NCBI RefSeq assembly: GCF_028622835.1
Contig: NZ_CP117677.1
Span: forward strand, 2,466,820 to 2,530,819
Direction of reading: 5' to 3'
DNA: 64,000 bases
From: Caloramator sp. mosi_1
GTDB taxonomy: Bacteria; Bacillota; Clostridia; Clostridiales; Caloramatoraceae
Both the position numbers and the translations under genes were made by a program. Numbering within the stretch: position 1 is the stretch's first letter; the number at the start of each line of letters is the position of its first letter. Below the pieces are notes generated by a model, which was given only the letters and a program-made list of their open reading frames with translations, was not told the DNA's origin and did not search any database. Shown here one piece after another: positions 63,787 to 64,000 of this stretch.

Positions 63787-64000
63787 ATGGAAAAGATAGC
63801 TCTAATCACTGACAGCTCTTGCGATTTACCTAAAGAAATAATAATAAAAAATAACATTGAGGTTATTCCTCTTAATGTTATATATTCAAACCGCGAGTAT
63901 AAGGACGGGGTTGATATTACACCTGAAGAAGTTGCTAAAAATCTTGAAGTTGAGATTCCAAAGACATCTATGCCATCACCAAGTGATGTTTTAAATAAAA
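63787..64000 (+). CDS. DegV family protein, N-terminal part only
   Basis: ATG 63787 follows GGAGG. The start is the DegV fatty-acid-binding fold: IALITDSSCDLPKEIIIKNN, IEVIPLNVIYSNREYKDGVD, KTSMPSPSDV. Family proteins bind fatty acids as FakB-like partners in lipid uptake or phosphorylation. The gene runs off the window; 71 residues are visible and intact. Confidence 0.93.
   Translation, partial: MEKIALITDSSCDLPKEIIIKNNIEVIPLNVIYSNREYKDGVDITPEEVAKNLEVEIPKTSMPSPSDVLNK

Noticed and set aside
1-64000. CRISPR arrays, rRNA genes or prophage structural genes
   Set aside because: No regularly spaced direct repeats, no rRNA sequence and no capsid, tail or integrase genes were seen; the holin-family gene is a housekeeping type.

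Overview
The window is AT-rich, low-GC Gram-positive DNA. It carries endospore genes (spoIVA, spoIIGA-sigE-sigG, spoVD/spoVE type division genes, ymxH, a spo0E-like gene), the strictly anaerobic ribonucleotide reductase nrdD/nrdG, ATP-type PEP carboxykinase and a T-box ileS leader. Together these point to an anaerobic spore-forming Clostridiaceae; a thermophilic relative such as Caloramator is possible but not proven. Most genes lie on the minus strand.

One property dominates the reading: most genes longer than about 300 codons, and many shorter ones, are split by single-base losses, usually in runs of A/T (sometimes G). Adding one base to the run restores textbook family sequence each time, in essential genes (ileS, der, sigE, murG, mraY, pckA). 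I treat these as sequencing or assembly errors and annotate each gene at its full corrected extent. Two apparent fusions (YlmH-DivIVA and NrdR-NrdD) vanish under this correction. A third, MurE-MurF, does not, because the MurF part has no start codon of its own.

Layout. 1-6517: ileS with T-box, then divIVA-ylmH-yggT-sepF-yggS and a HlyD-like gene (septum placement cluster). 6740-7110: a plus-strand unit with a promoter, two very short ORFs and a shared terminator. 7103-12356: spoIVA, gpsA, der and a DUF512 radical-SAM gene. 12474-15346: two-component kinase and regulator, with pgeF. 15351-18484: nrdG, nrdD, nrdR behind a promoter carrying a NrdR-like palindrome. 18568-22889: ymxH, a complete ISL3 element with 8-bp target duplication, sigG, sigE, spoIIGA. 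23035-38292: the division and cell wall cluster, transcribed mraZ, rsmH, ftsL, spoVD, murE-murF, mraY, ftsW/spoVE, murG, ftsQ, DUF881, sbp, DUF881, ftsA, ftsZ. 38436-41085: a spo0E-like gene, two genes of unknown role and an IS605-type tnpB element. 41197-48741: M18 peptidase, 5-formyl-THF cyclo-ligase, DUF896, TVP38 protein, thpR, glpX, holin-like protein, tRNA-Glu, yaaR, pckA. 48902-52372: rnhA, a small FtsH-type protease, a 211-bp palindromic element and an unknown gene. 52451-56177: an IS1380-type element, then a chemotaxis receptor behind a sigma-D promoter. 56205-64000: TPR gene, rRNA methylase, pncB, DUF362, CoA-transferase subunits, an unknown helical gene and the start of a degV gene.

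Functionally the window joins peptidoglycan precursor synthesis and septum assembly to the mother-cell and forespore sigma programme, with regulators (MraZ boxes, Spo0E-like phosphatase, SepF, DivIVA) beside their targets. The accessory part consists of three insertion elements, a MITE-like palindrome and a few unassigned genes.
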